Positions 1 through 6,815 of a stretch of 12,457 bases of DNA are shown here, piece after piece (within the stretch, counting starts at the first letter, position 1; each line of letters begins with the position of its first letter). Source of the DNA: CAXTPV01 sp964249405 (GTDB taxonomy: Bacteria > Pseudomonadota > Alphaproteobacteria > Acetobacterales > Acetobacteraceae). A program made the translations under genes and the position numbers. The notes under the pieces are model-generated. The model searched no databases and was not told the DNA's origin. It worked only from the letters and a program-made list of their open reading frames with translations. The DNA lies in assembly GCA_964249405.1 (NCBI GenBank), contig CAXUBX010000088.1, forward strand, positions 1 to 12,457, read 5' to 3'.

Positions 1-221
1 CCGGACTTCGTTCCCCAGTGTTCGTCGGTCCATTGCTGGAGGTGGTTGTCCTTCGGCTTCGTTCCCTCGTAGCCGCCGCCCTCCTTCCGGTATTCGGCAG
101 AGGCGAGCTGCGCCTTCCTCGCCGACCACTGGCCCGGACGACCGCCCTTGTCGGCCTCCGTCACCTCCCCCTTCACCTTGTCCCAGAGCTTCGGATCCGT
201 TTTTTTCGCAATCTTCGACAT
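1..221 (-). CDS. DUF5872 domain protein (C-terminus off the window)
   Basis: The minus-strand ATG at 221 follows an AGGGAG Shine-Dalgarno, and the frame stays open to the window edge, so about 73 codons are visible. The product starts MSKIAKKTDPKLWDKVK and continues with KGGRPGQWSARKAQLA (about residues 26-41), an EYRKEGGGYEG stretch and LQQWTDEHWGTKS. This lysine-rich, tryptophan-punctuated pattern is what I recall for DUF5872, a small bacterial domain of unknown function often found as a short stand-alone protein. No signal peptide or membrane segment is visible. A run of seven A residues in the coding strand (codons 6-8) is unusual in this GC-rich window but keeps the frame. The cellular role is unknown, and the divergent neighbours give no hint. 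The family call rests on remembered motif similarity. Confidence 0.8.
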   Translation of the reverse strand, partial: MSKIAKKTDPKLWDKVKGEVTEADKGGRPGQWSARKAQLASAEYRKEGGGYEGTKPKDNHLQQWTDEHWGTKS

Positions 222-406
222 GGTCTCGCTCCCTGCTTACAGGATCCCCGATCCGCTCAAGGGAGATCGAACGCCTCGGTTCCGGAATGTCGGAGCGGTT
301 CTTCCGCGACCGCATCGGGAATGCCGCGCCGGGAGGATCAGGCGACCGACTTCACGAAGGCCGCCGACGCTCCCATGATCGCTCTGGACGCAGGCGGGAG
401 AACGAC
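222..406. other. Divergent intergenic region
   Basis: This stretch separates the minus-strand DUF5872 gene from a possible plus-strand ORF at 407. It must hold the DUF5872 promoter and Shine-Dalgarno (AGGGAG just upstream of 221). I could not identify convincing -35/-10 boxes or an operator. An open frame with an ATG at 287 crosses it, but its predicted residues are arginine-rich and lack a good ribosome binding site, so I treat it as non-coding. Confidence 0.35.
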
Positions 407-640
407 GTGGACGCGACCAGAGAGGGCGAGCTCGAAGCCGAGAACGCGGCGCTTCGCGCCGAGAACGAGCGGCTCCATCGCCTGCTTGCCGAGGCGAAGG
501 GGTCGGCGGCCGGGCGCCGTGATCCGGGCGACGCGGTGCCACCCGGTGTCGCGGTGCTCGATCCGGAACCGGACGAGGAGGCGGAAGCCGTGCGCGAGCG
601 CCTCGAAGCACGCACGCGCGGCCTGGCGGAGCGGCCCTGA
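407..640 (+). CDS. Small hypothetical protein with a coiled-coil segment
   Basis: A GTG at 407 sits six bases after GGGAG (396-400), a well-placed ribosome binding site, and opens a 77-codon frame ending in TGA at 640. Residues about 6-30 (EGELEAENAALRAENERLHR and on) have a leucine/asparagine heptad pattern typical of a short coiled coil or leucine zipper. The rest is acidic and proline-rich, and a charged helix near the C-terminus (EEAEAVRERLEARTRGLAER) could form a second helix. I recognise no family. The gene ends 48 bases before the alpha-hydroxy-acid oxidase and may be co-transcribed with it. An ATG at 287 in the same frame would give 117 residues but has no good binding site. The ORF could be spurious, because GC-rich DNA leaves long open frames; the heptad pattern and the spacing are the arguments for it. 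Confidence 0.42.
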   Translation: MDATREGELEAENAALRAENERLHRLLAEAKGSAAGRRDPGDAVPPGVAVLDPEPDEEAEAVRERLEARTRGLAERP

Positions 641-688
641 GATGCCCGCTCCGAGCACGCTCACCGGTCCATTGCGGAGCGCCCTCCG

Positions 689-1894
689 ATGATCGTCTCC
701 GGTCTCTCGACGGCGGCCGGCTGGCCGGCCGCGCGCCGCCGTGTCCGCACGCTCGGGAAGGCGCTCGAACTCGAGGATTTCGAACGCCTCGCGAAGGATC
801 GTCTCCCGCATGCCGTCTACGCGTATGTCGCGAACGGGGCCGAGGACATGGCGACCCTCCGCGAGAACCGGGCCCAGTTCGGTGCGCGGAAATTCGTCAC
901 CCGCGTGCTCCGCGACGTGTCGGAGCGCGACGCCGGCCGGACCGTGTTCGGCCGGCGCTGGTCGGCTCCTTTCGCGATCGCGCCCATGGGAGCGGCCGCC
1001 GTGGTCGGGTTCGACGCCGACAACCGGATGGCCCGCGCGGCCGCGGAAGCCGACATCCCGTTCGTGCTCAGCGCCAACTCGATCACGCCGCTCGAGGAGC
1101 TGCACCGGACCAACCCCGACGCCTGGTTCGCCGCCTATCAGTCGCCCGACCACGAGAAGATCCGGCGCATGATCGACCGCGTCGGGCGGGCCGGCTTCGA
1201 CACCTACCTGCTCACCGTGGACGTTCCGGTCGGCTCCAACCGCCAGGGCGAGAAGCGGGCGGGCTACTCGATGCCGCTCCGAGCGACGCCGCGGCTGGCC
1301 CTCGACGGGATCACCCATCCGGAATGGCTGGTCGGCACCGCTGCGCGCACCTTCCGCAAGCGCGGGGTCCCGGTCATCTCCAACGTCGAGCCGGCGGGCG
1401 GCCCCTCGATCCTGACCCGCGACGTGTCGTTCATCGGTGGCCATGCGTCGTTCTCCTGGGACGAGGTGGCGCTGATCCGCTCGCTCTGGCCGGGCCGCTT
1501 CGTGCTCAAGGGCATCCTGTCGCCGGACGACGCGCGGATCGCCCGCGAACACGGCTGCGACGGAATCGTCGTCTCGAACCACGGCGGACGGCAGCTCGAC
1601 GGGGCCGCCTCGCCGCTCGAGGTGCTGGCGGAGGTGAAGGCGGTCAGCGGCGAGATGACGGTGATCGCCGACAGCGGCTTCCGGCGCGGCACCGACGTCC
1701 TGAAGGCGCTGGCGCTCGGCGCCGACCTCGTGCTCATCGCCCGTCCGTTCCTGTTCGCGTCGGTGGTCGCCGGCGAGGAGGGCGTCGCGCACGCGATCCG
1801 GCTGCTCAAGCGGGAGATCGATATCGGACTGGCATTGCTCGGCCTCGCGCGCGTCGACGACGTGACAAGCTCGGTGCTGCTCGACGCCGCGTGA
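689..1894 (+). CDS. FMN-dependent alpha-hydroxy-acid oxidase/dehydrogenase
   Basis: This 401-residue protein belongs to the family of L-lactate dehydrogenase LldD, glycolate oxidase and mandelate dehydrogenase, which oxidise (S)-2-hydroxy acids to 2-keto acids with FMN in a TIM barrel. Visible family landmarks are Y-A-Y-V-A-N-G-A-E-D near 43-53, the FMN-contacting APMGA near 98-102, TVDVP at 176-180, the FMN-phosphate lysine in VLKGI (K274), the active-site histidine in SNHGGRQLD (H298, with R301 binding the substrate carboxylate) and DSGFRRGTDVLKALALGAD near 328-346. The usual GRP at the end of the barrel reads ARP here (351-353). The ATG is nine bases after GGAG. No electron-acceptor gene is adjacent, so oxidase versus quinone-linked dehydrogenase is open. 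The substrate cannot be read from sequence; L-lactate is the usual default. It is soluble, with no signal peptide. Confidence 0.94.
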   Translation: MIVSGLSTAAGWPAARRRVRTLGKALELEDFERLAKDRLPHAVYAYVANGAEDMATLRENRAQFGARKFVTRVLRDVSERDAGRTVFGRRWSAPFAIAPMGAAAVVGFDADNRMARAAAEADIPFVLSANSITPLEELHRTNPDAWFAAYQSPDHEKIRRMIDRVGRAGFDTYLLTVDVPVGSNRQGEKRAGYSMPLRATPRLALDGITHPEWLVGTAARTFRKRGVPVISNVEPAGGPSILTRDVSFIGGHASFSWDEVALIRSLWPGRFVLKGILSPDDARIAREHGCDGIVVSNHGGRQLDGAASPLEVLAEVKAVSGEMTVIADSGFRRGTDVLKALALGADLVLIARPFLFASVVAGEEGVAHAIRLLKREIDIGLALLGLARVDDVTSSVLLDAA

Positions 1895-1967
1895 GGCCGG
1901 CCGCCGATCCCTCCGCAACCCCGACAGCTCCCGCCTGTTCGGGACACGGACCAGCCTGGAGGATCTC

Positions 1968-2276
1968 ATGGCGGAGGCGAACGACAGTCCGGATCGGCGC
2001 GGCGAGGCCGGGCAACGGATCGACCGGGCGAAGGCGGCGCGCGAGGCCGGCAGCCCGGCGCTGGCCGGACGGACCGAGGACGAGGCGATCCGGACGGATC
2101 CGGAAGGCGTCGCGAACGAGTTGCAGACCGCCCCGGATCGGCACGGCCCGGAGGCGGACGACCACGACGACGGCGACGAGGCCGTGCACGCGATCACGGG
2201 AACGGTGCAGCCGGGCGCCGCCGCGCCGTCGCGGGCCGGGATCGGCAGCGCCGGGAGCGGCGCCGACGACATGTGA
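1968..2276 (+). CDS. Small acidic, probably disordered hypothetical protein
   Basis: The 102-codon ORF starts at an ATG five bases after a strong GGAGG (1958-1962) and ends in TGA at 2276, twelve bases before the convergent flavoprotein gene ends. The product is rich in Asp, Glu, Ala, Gly and Arg, with an ADDHDDGDEA acidic patch near residues 63-72 and a Gly/Ser/Ala tail. No cysteine, signal peptide, membrane helix or recognisable domain is visible, which suggests an intrinsically disordered protein. It lies 73 bases after the hydroxy-acid oxidase and could be co-transcribed with it. The ribosome binding site is the main support. I do not recognise a family, and a chance ORF in GC-rich DNA remains possible. 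Confidence 0.55.
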   Translation: MAEANDSPDRRGEAGQRIDRAKAAREAGSPALAGRTEDEAIRTDPEGVANELQTAPDRHGPEADDHDDGDEAVHAITGTVQPGAAAPSRAGIGSAGSGADDM

Positions 2277-2288
2277 GGCGTCGCGGCG

Positions 2289-3413
2289 CTAGCCTAGCAG
2301 CTTGCGGTCCGGAACCCGTGTGAGGCGCGCGACGAAGCCGAGCAGGGCCGGGCAGACCTGCACGGCGGACATGATCGCCGCCTGCCAGCAAGGTCGGACC
2401 GCGAGACGCGACAGCGACGTCGCGAGCGCGACCGGGCGGCGCACGTCGCCGCTGAACGCCTCCTGGAAGCCGCCGGCCCGCGGGCCGAGGAACGAAGCGG
2501 CCCGGAACGCCCCGTGCAGCGCGAGCGAGATCCCGTCGCCCGTGAAGGAGGGGATCACGGCGGCCTGATCGCCGACGCGGAGCACGTCGCGTGACGGCGC
2601 TCCGGCGGCCACGAAGCCGTAGGGCATCGAAGCGATGGCGATCGGAGCCCCCCGGTCGAGGCTCGCGCCGGCGAGCCGGGACGCCAGCAGCGCGTTCTCC
2701 TCGCCGATCGCCTCGAGCAGCGCCTCGGCCGAGCGCCCGAGACGCGCGAAGCGGTCGCGCCGGACGACGAGGCAGAGATTGGCCGCGCCGCCGTCGACCG
2801 GTTGCAGTCCGGCATAGCCCCCGCCGAACATGCCGAGCTCGACCGCGTCGCCGAGCGTGCGAGCCTCGGCGGGCGCGAGCCGGACATACCACTTGAAGCC
2901 GATCAGATCGGACTGGCGGCCCGGCCCGCGCTTCCAGCCGCGCAGATCGTGCTTGCCGGTGGCGAGGGCCGCGCGACGGGTCCGGATCGGATCGCCGCCG
3001 GCGAGACGCAGCATCCAGCCGCCGCCGGCGCCGTCGGGCGCGAGCGCCTCGACGCGCTGTCCGCGCACCACCCGGGCGCCCGACGCGGCAGCCCGCGACA
3101 GGATCAGCTCGTCGAGGATCCGTCGACGCAGGCTCCACGCCTCGAACGGCAGCCGCACCTCGGCGATCCGGTGTGCCGCGGCGAGCCTCAGGCGGCGGAT
3201 CGGCACCGCGCCGACATCCTCCGGGCCGACGCCGAGCGCGCGGAGATAGAGCGCCGCCTCGCCGGACAGGAAATCGCCGCAGACCTTGTCGCGCGGCCCG
3301 GTCTCCCGCTCGACCAGGACGGTCTCGCGTCCGGCCCGCGACGCCAGACAGGCCAGGGCGGCGCCCGCCGGGCCGCCGCCCGCGATCGCGAGCTCGGCCT
3401 GGCCGCCGCTCAC
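2289..3413 (-). CDS. Geranylgeranyl-reductase-type FAD oxidoreductase in a type III PKS operon
   Basis: The 374-residue protein has an N-terminal Rossmann FAD motif GGGPAGAALA (12-21), a DKVCGDFLSGEA segment (42-53) matching the KxCGexLS signature of geranylgeranyl-reductase-like flavoproteins, and the second FAD motif RVGDQAAVIPSFTGDGISLAL (about 279-299). The family either saturates isoprenoid double bonds or oxidises/hydroxylates small aromatic substrates. I chose the GTG at 3413 because it is the only sensible start just before the FAD motif and leaves 70 bases after the methyltransferase stop; its Shine-Dalgarno is weak. The open frame extends to 3665 but overlaps the methyltransferase. 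As last gene of the PKS operon it likely tailors the polyketide by ring oxidation or reduction, but the reaction is inferred from context only. No membrane helix is obvious, though the C-terminal half has hydrophobic stretches. Confidence 0.9.
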   Translation of the reverse strand: MSGGQAELAIAGGGPAGAALACLASRAGRETVLVERETGPRDKVCGDFLSGEAALYLRALGVGPEDVGAVPIRRLRLAAAHRIAEVRLPFEAWSLRRRILDELILSRAAASGARVVRGQRVEALAPDGAGGGWMLRLAGGDPIRTRRAALATGKHDLRGWKRGPGRQSDLIGFKWYVRLAPAEARTLGDAVELGMFGGGYAGLQPVDGGAANLCLVVRRDRFARLGRSAEALLEAIGEENALLASRLAGASLDRGAPIAIASMPYGFVAAGAPSRDVLRVGDQAAVIPSFTGDGISLALHGAFRAASFLGPRAGGFQEAFSGDVRRPVALATSLSRLAVRPCWQAAIMSAVQVCPALLGFVARLTRVPDRKLLG

Positions 3414-3483
3414 GGACAGATCTCGATCGGGAACGGCGCGCGGCCGGGACGGGCGCGCCCTCGCACGGCTGGGGGCGGGGCGA

Positions 3484-4194
3484 TCACCGGAACCGTGAGA
3501 CGCAGAGCCGGAAGGGCACGCGCCATCCGATCCGTGCGGCGCCGGCGGGGATCGCGGCGCGCGCGAGCAGGACCTCCCAGTCTCGCCGGCGAAACGCGCG
3601 CCCGATCGAGACCGGTCCGTCGTGCCGGACGAAGCGATGCCAGCCGGCGAGGCGCGACCAGGCACGGAACACGTGCAGCGGCACCGCGTGACGATGGAGG
3701 TCGTTCACGAACCAGCCGATCCGGGCCGTCTCCTCCATCATCCGCAGGAAGCGCACGACCCCGTCATCGTCGAGGTGGTGCGCGAACAGCGAGCTGATCA
3801 CGCAATCGACCGGCCCGTCCGGCTTCCAGTCGAACAGGTCCGCGGTGACGAAGCGGATCCGGCTGCGCGAGGGCGTCGCGCGTTCGCCGGCCCGCCGCGC
3901 GTGCGGGTTGAGGTCGATGGAGACGAGATCGAGCGCCAGGCGGCGGCGGCGTGCCCAGCGCTCGAGATGTCGAAGCGCGTCGCCGTAGCCACCGCCGGCG
4001 TCGACGATGCGGAGCGGCCGCGCGGTCCGGAGGCGGCGCGCGGCCTCGCGGACGAAGGCGCGTGTCGGCGCGTAGGCGTTGGTCAGCGCGTTCACGACGG
4101 CCAGATCCCGGAGGCAGGCGGCGAACTCGGCCGCGTCGACCGGTTCGATGTCCATCAGCTCCGGAACCAGCACGCGCGAGCCGAGACCGGGCAT
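3484..4194 (-). CDS. Class I SAM-dependent methyltransferase in a type III PKS operon
   Basis: The product has 236 residues and a Rossmann-like SAM fold. Motif I is RIVDAGGGYGDALR (62-75), followed by an acidic end of strand 2 at VSIDLNPHA (91-99), the D in FVTADLFDW (115-123, adenine region) and motif IV-like DCVISSLFAHHL (130-141). WFVNDLHRH (161-169) is a conserved-looking block. The ATG lies four bases after the PKS stop codon, so the two genes are almost certainly translationally coupled. A second ATG at 4155 (residue 14) is an alternative start. In known type III PKS operons, such as Streptomyces srsB and Bacillus bpsB, the neighbouring methyltransferase O- or C-methylates the polyketide product. 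The same role is inferred here; substrate and methylated atom are unknown. It is soluble, with no signal peptide. Confidence 0.9.
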   Translation of the reverse strand: MPGLGSRVLVPELMDIEPVDAAEFAACLRDLAVVNALTNAYAPTRAFVREAARRLRTARPLRIVDAGGGYGDALRHLERWARRRRLALDLVSIDLNPHARRAGERATPSRSRIRFVTADLFDWKPDGPVDCVISSLFAHHLDDDGVVRFLRMMEETARIGWFVNDLHRHAVPLHVFRAWSRLAGWHRFVRHDGPVSIGRAFRRRDWEVLLARAAIPAGAARIGWRVPFRLCVSRFR

Positions 4195-4198
4195 GGCG

Positions 4199-5269
4199 TC
4201 AGACGGTCCGGAACAGCATCGTCTCGGCGGTCAGTCCCGGGCCGAAGCCGAGCGCGCAGCCGCGAAGCCCGCGCGCCGCCCGGCCGATCATGCGCGAGAG
4301 CACGAACATGATGGTGGCCGAGGACATGTTGCCGAACGCCTCGAGGATCTGTCTCGACACGTCGAGGGCGTCGGTCCGGAGCGAGAGCGCGCTCTCGACC
4401 GCATCCAGCACCGAACGGCCCCCGGGATGGACGGCCCAGAGATCGATCGCATCGGGTCTCATCCCGTCGAGGATCTCGCACTCGTTCAGCCGAAGCCCCT
4501 CGGCGACCGCACCGGGCACGCGGCCGGAGAGGAACATGTCGAACCCCTGGTCGCCGATCCGCCAGGTGATCAGCCCCTCGCCCGGCGCCACCACTGCGGC
4601 GTGGAACCTGTCGAGCGCGAGCCCATGCCTCTCGCCGGTGACGAGCGACGCCGCGCATCCGTCCGCGAACACGAGAAACGACAGGACCTGTTCGAGGTCG
4701 GCGCTCTCCTGGAGGTGCAGCGTGCAGAGCTCCAGATTGACCACCAGCACCTGCGCGTCCGGCTCGGAGCGGACGATGTGACGCGCGAGCTTCAGCGCGT
4801 TGAACGCCGCCTGACATCCCATGAAGCCGACCGCGGTACGCTCGACCGCCCCCCGGAGGCCGAGAACCTGCGCGAGCTCGAGGTCGAGACCGGGCGCGTA
4901 GAACCCCGTGCAGGTGGTCACGATCAGGTGCGTGATGCCGTCGCGTTCGCGCGCCGTGAGGTCGAGCCGACCGACCGCGCGGCGGGCGAGCGGCATCGCG
5001 GCTGCCTCGTAGGCCCGCATCCGCGCGCCCGAGCTCGGGAAGCGCCCCCTCGAGTAGAAGCCGGCACGGTCGACGCTGGGGCCGCCGACCGGATCGTCGG
5101 ACGGTGCCAGCGAGGAGAAGCGATGGGCGATGCCGGAGCGCGCCACCATGCGGGCGAACAGCTTGCGATCGTGCAGGTCCGCGAGCAACGTCACGCCGAA
5201 CCGGACAAAGACGTCGTGAACGTCATGCTCCGGGACGGCGGTGCCGATCCGGTTGAGGTAAGCATCCAT
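4199..5269 (-). CDS. Type III polyketide synthase (chalcone/stilbene synthase superfamily)
   Basis: This 356-residue homodimeric-type ketosynthase condenses an acyl-CoA starter with malonyl-CoA units without an acyl carrier protein. The full Cys-His-Asn triad is present: C152 in GFMGCQAAF, H281 in WAVHPGG and N314 in GNMSSAT. The family's C-terminal GFGPGLTAE signature is at 341-349 and TTCTGFYAPGLDLEL at 118-132. Length is normal for the family. The start at 5269 gives MDAYLNRIGTAVPEHDVHD, which matches how such proteins begin. It has little Shine-Dalgarno but sits beside a TTTATTG AT-rich patch. This is the first gene of a three-gene minus-strand operon with a methyltransferase and a flavoprotein. 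Products of bacterial relatives are alkylpyrones, alkylresorcinols or phloroglucinols; which one applies here cannot be decided from sequence. It acts in the cytosol, probably on membrane-derived fatty acyl-CoA (inference). Confidence 0.96.
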   Translation of the reverse strand: MDAYLNRIGTAVPEHDVHDVFVRFGVTLLADLHDRKLFARMVARSGIAHRFSSLAPSDDPVGGPSVDRAGFYSRGRFPSSGARMRAYEAAAMPLARRAVGRLDLTARERDGITHLIVTTCTGFYAPGLDLELAQVLGLRGAVERTAVGFMGCQAAFNALKLARHIVRSEPDAQVLVVNLELCTLHLQESADLEQVLSFLVFADGCAASLVTGERHGLALDRFHAAVVAPGEGLITWRIGDQGFDMFLSGRVPGAVAEGLRLNECEILDGMRPDAIDLWAVHPGGRSVLDAVESALSLRTDALDVSRQILEAFGNMSSATIMFVLSRMIGRAARGLRGCALGFGPGLTAETMLFRTV

Positions 5270-5381
5270 TCAATAAACAGATCGTGTCCGCGTGTTCTGC
5301 TGCAAGGGCGAGCCCGCTTCCGCTTGCCGACCCCGCTGACGTACAAGGTCGAGAGAAGAAGACAGGACGAGGATCGGGACG
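5270..5381. promoter_or_regulatory. Divergent promoter region between the PKS operon and gnd
   Basis: These 112 bases separate two divergent start codons and must carry both promoters. On the minus strand TTGCAG (5305-5300) is a possible -35, but no good -10 lies 16-18 bases on; the only AT-rich patch (TTTATTGA) abuts the PKS ATG. On the plus strand TTGCCG (5324-5329) could be a -35, again without a matching -10. The gnd Shine-Dalgarno is GAGG at 5369-5372. I saw no clear operator palindrome. Confidence 0.45.
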
Positions 5382-6815
5382 ATGGCGGAACTTGCGGATC
5401 TCGGGGTGACCGGCCTCGCGACGATGGGCGCCAACCTGGCGCGGAACGCGGCCAGGGCCGGCTTCCGCGTCGCGGTCCACAACCGGACGCAGGCGAAGAC
5501 CGAGCAGCTCCTCGCCGAGCACGGCTCGGAAGGCAGCTTCGTGGGTTCGACGGACGCGGCGGACTTCGTCGCCAGGCTTGCGAAGCCTCGCGTCGTGCTG
5601 GTGATGGTGAAGGCCGGCCCGGCGACCGATGCCGTCATCGACGAGCTCGTGCCGCTCCTGGAGCCGGGCGACATCCTGGTCGACGGCGGCAATGCCCTGT
5701 TCGACGACACGCGGCGCCGCGAGGCGAAGGTGTCGGCGTCCGGCCTCAACTATGTCGGCATGGGCGTCTCGGGCGGAGAGGAAGGCGCGCTGCTCGGCCC
5801 CTCGATGATGCCGGGCGGCAAGCCCGAGGCGTGGGAGCGGGTCGCGCCGATGTTCACCAGGATGGCGGTCTCGGTGGACGGCACGCCGTGCTGCGCGCTG
5901 ATGGGTCCCGACGGCGCCGGGCACTACGTCAAGATGGTGCATAACGGGATCGAATACGCCGACATGCAGCTGATCGCGGAGGCGTACGACCTTCTCCGCA
6001 CCGTCTACGGAAAGAACGCGGGCGAGATCAGCGACATCTTCGCCGAATGGAAGACCGGCGATCTCGACAGCTACCTGATCGAGATCACCGCCGCCGTGCT
6101 CCGCAAGCAGGATCCGTCCGGCAGCGGGGCCCTGGTGGACCTGATCGTCGACGAGGCCGAGCAGAAGGGCACCGGACGATGGACCGCGCAGTCCGCGCTC
6201 GAGCTCGGCGTGCCGATCACCGCGATCACCGAGGCGGTGTACGGCCGCGCGCTGTCCGGCCGCCCGAAGCAGCGCGAGGCGGCGGAACGGGCGCTCGGCG
6301 GGATCCGCGGCGGCGTCCGGCGCGCCGGCCAGCCCGAGATCGACAAGATCCGGGACGCCCTCTACGCGTCGAAGATCGTCGCCTACGCCCAGGGCTTCGA
6401 GCAGCTCGCGGTGGCGTCCGAGACCTATGGCTGGAACCTCGATCTCGGCACCATTGCGACGATCTGGCGCGGCGGCTGCATCATCCGGGCGCGCTTTCTC
6501 GACCGGATCCGCGAAGGCTACGAGCGTGAGGCCGACGCGCCGAGCCTGCTGCTCCAGTCCTACTTCGCCGATGCGGTCCGCCGCGCCGAGCCCGCCTGGC
6601 GGGACGTCGTGATGCTCGCCGCCGAGACCGGCGTCGCGGTGCCGGCGTTCGCCTCCTCGCTCGCCTATTTCGACGGGCTCCGTCGCGCGCGGGGTCCTGC
6701 CAACCTGCTCCAGGGCCTCCGCGACTATTTCGGCGCCCACACCTATCGCCGTGTCGACAGGCCCGGCTCGTTCCACATCCGCTGGAGCCAGGATGGGAGC
6801 GAGGTCTCCGCCTGA
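5382..6815 (+). CDS. gnd: 6-phosphogluconate dehydrogenase, decarboxylating
   Basis: The 477-residue enzyme oxidatively decarboxylates 6-phosphogluconate to ribulose 5-phosphate with NADP+ (pentose phosphate pathway, cytosol). The N-terminal Rossmann motif is GVTGLATMGANLARN (8-22), with NRT at 34-36 consistent with NADP. The substrate-binding VGMGVSGGEEGALLGPSMMPGG spans about 125-146. The catalytic pair is K184 and E191 in GHYVKMVHNGIEYADMQ. The C-terminus has the expected SFHIRWSQDG. Length is that of the long, dimeric class. The ATG follows GAGG by nine bases. The stop codon overlaps the CTG start I propose for the next gene, so gnd leads a tightly coupled operon with a flavin oxidase and an APH-fold kinase. 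That association is unusual for a central-metabolism gene. Confidence 0.97.
   Translation: MAELADLGVTGLATMGANLARNAARAGFRVAVHNRTQAKTEQLLAEHGSEGSFVGSTDAADFVARLAKPRVVLVMVKAGPATDAVIDELVPLLEPGDILVDGGNALFDDTRRREAKVSASGLNYVGMGVSGGEEGALLGPSMMPGGKPEAWERVAPMFTRMAVSVDGTPCCALMGPDGAGHYVKMVHNGIEYADMQLIAEAYDLLRTVYGKNAGEISDIFAEWKTGDLDSYLIEITAAVLRKQDPSGSGALVDLIVDEAEQKGTGRWTAQSALELGVPITAITEAVYGRALSGRPKQREAAERALGGIRGGVRRAGQPEIDKIRDALYASKIVAYAQGFEQLAVASETYGWNLDLGTIATIWRGGCIIRARFLDRIREGYEREADAPSLLLQSYFADAVRRAEPAWRDVVMLAAETGVAVPAFASSLAYFDGLRRARGPANLLQGLRDYFGAHTYRRVDRPGSFHIRWSQDGSEVSA
6801..6814 (+). promoter_or_regulatory. Ribosome binding site supporting a CTG start at 6812
   Basis: GAGG at 6801-6804 lies seven bases before the CTG at 6812-6814, ideal Shine-Dalgarno spacing. 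The CTG overlaps the gnd stop as CTGA, analogous to ATGA and GTGA junctions elsewhere in this window. The reading frame from this CTG encodes a twin-arginine lipoprotein signal at once. No ATG, GTG or TTG exists in this frame until the GTG at 6959, which would delete the signal. Confidence 0.55.

Noticed and set aside
200..206. Run of seven T (A on the coding strand) as a programmed frameshift site
   Set aside because: It is not in the X-XXY-YYZ phase for -1 slippage, and the zero frame continues as the expected DUF5872 sequence.
287..406. ATG at 287 as start of the small coiled-coil ORF
   Set aside because: It has no good ribosome binding site and its residues look non-coding. The GTG at 407 has ideal spacing to GGGAG.
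338..2272. 644-codon open frame on the minus strand opposite the hydroxy-acid oxidase
   Set aside because: It is antisense to a clear FMN enzyme. Its composition (Arg, Asp, Val, His-rich, no motif) is typical of a mirror frame in GC-rich coding DNA.
3414..3665. N-terminal extension of the PKS-operon flavoprotein
   Set aside because: It would overlap the methyltransferase by about 180 bases, and the extra residues are arginine/serine/proline-rich with no motif. The FAD motif is close behind the GTG at 3413.
4079..5944. 621-codon plus-strand open frame crossing the PKS and into gnd
   Set aside because: It is out of frame with gnd and antisense to the PKS, whose catalytic triad is intact; no motif is visible in the frame.
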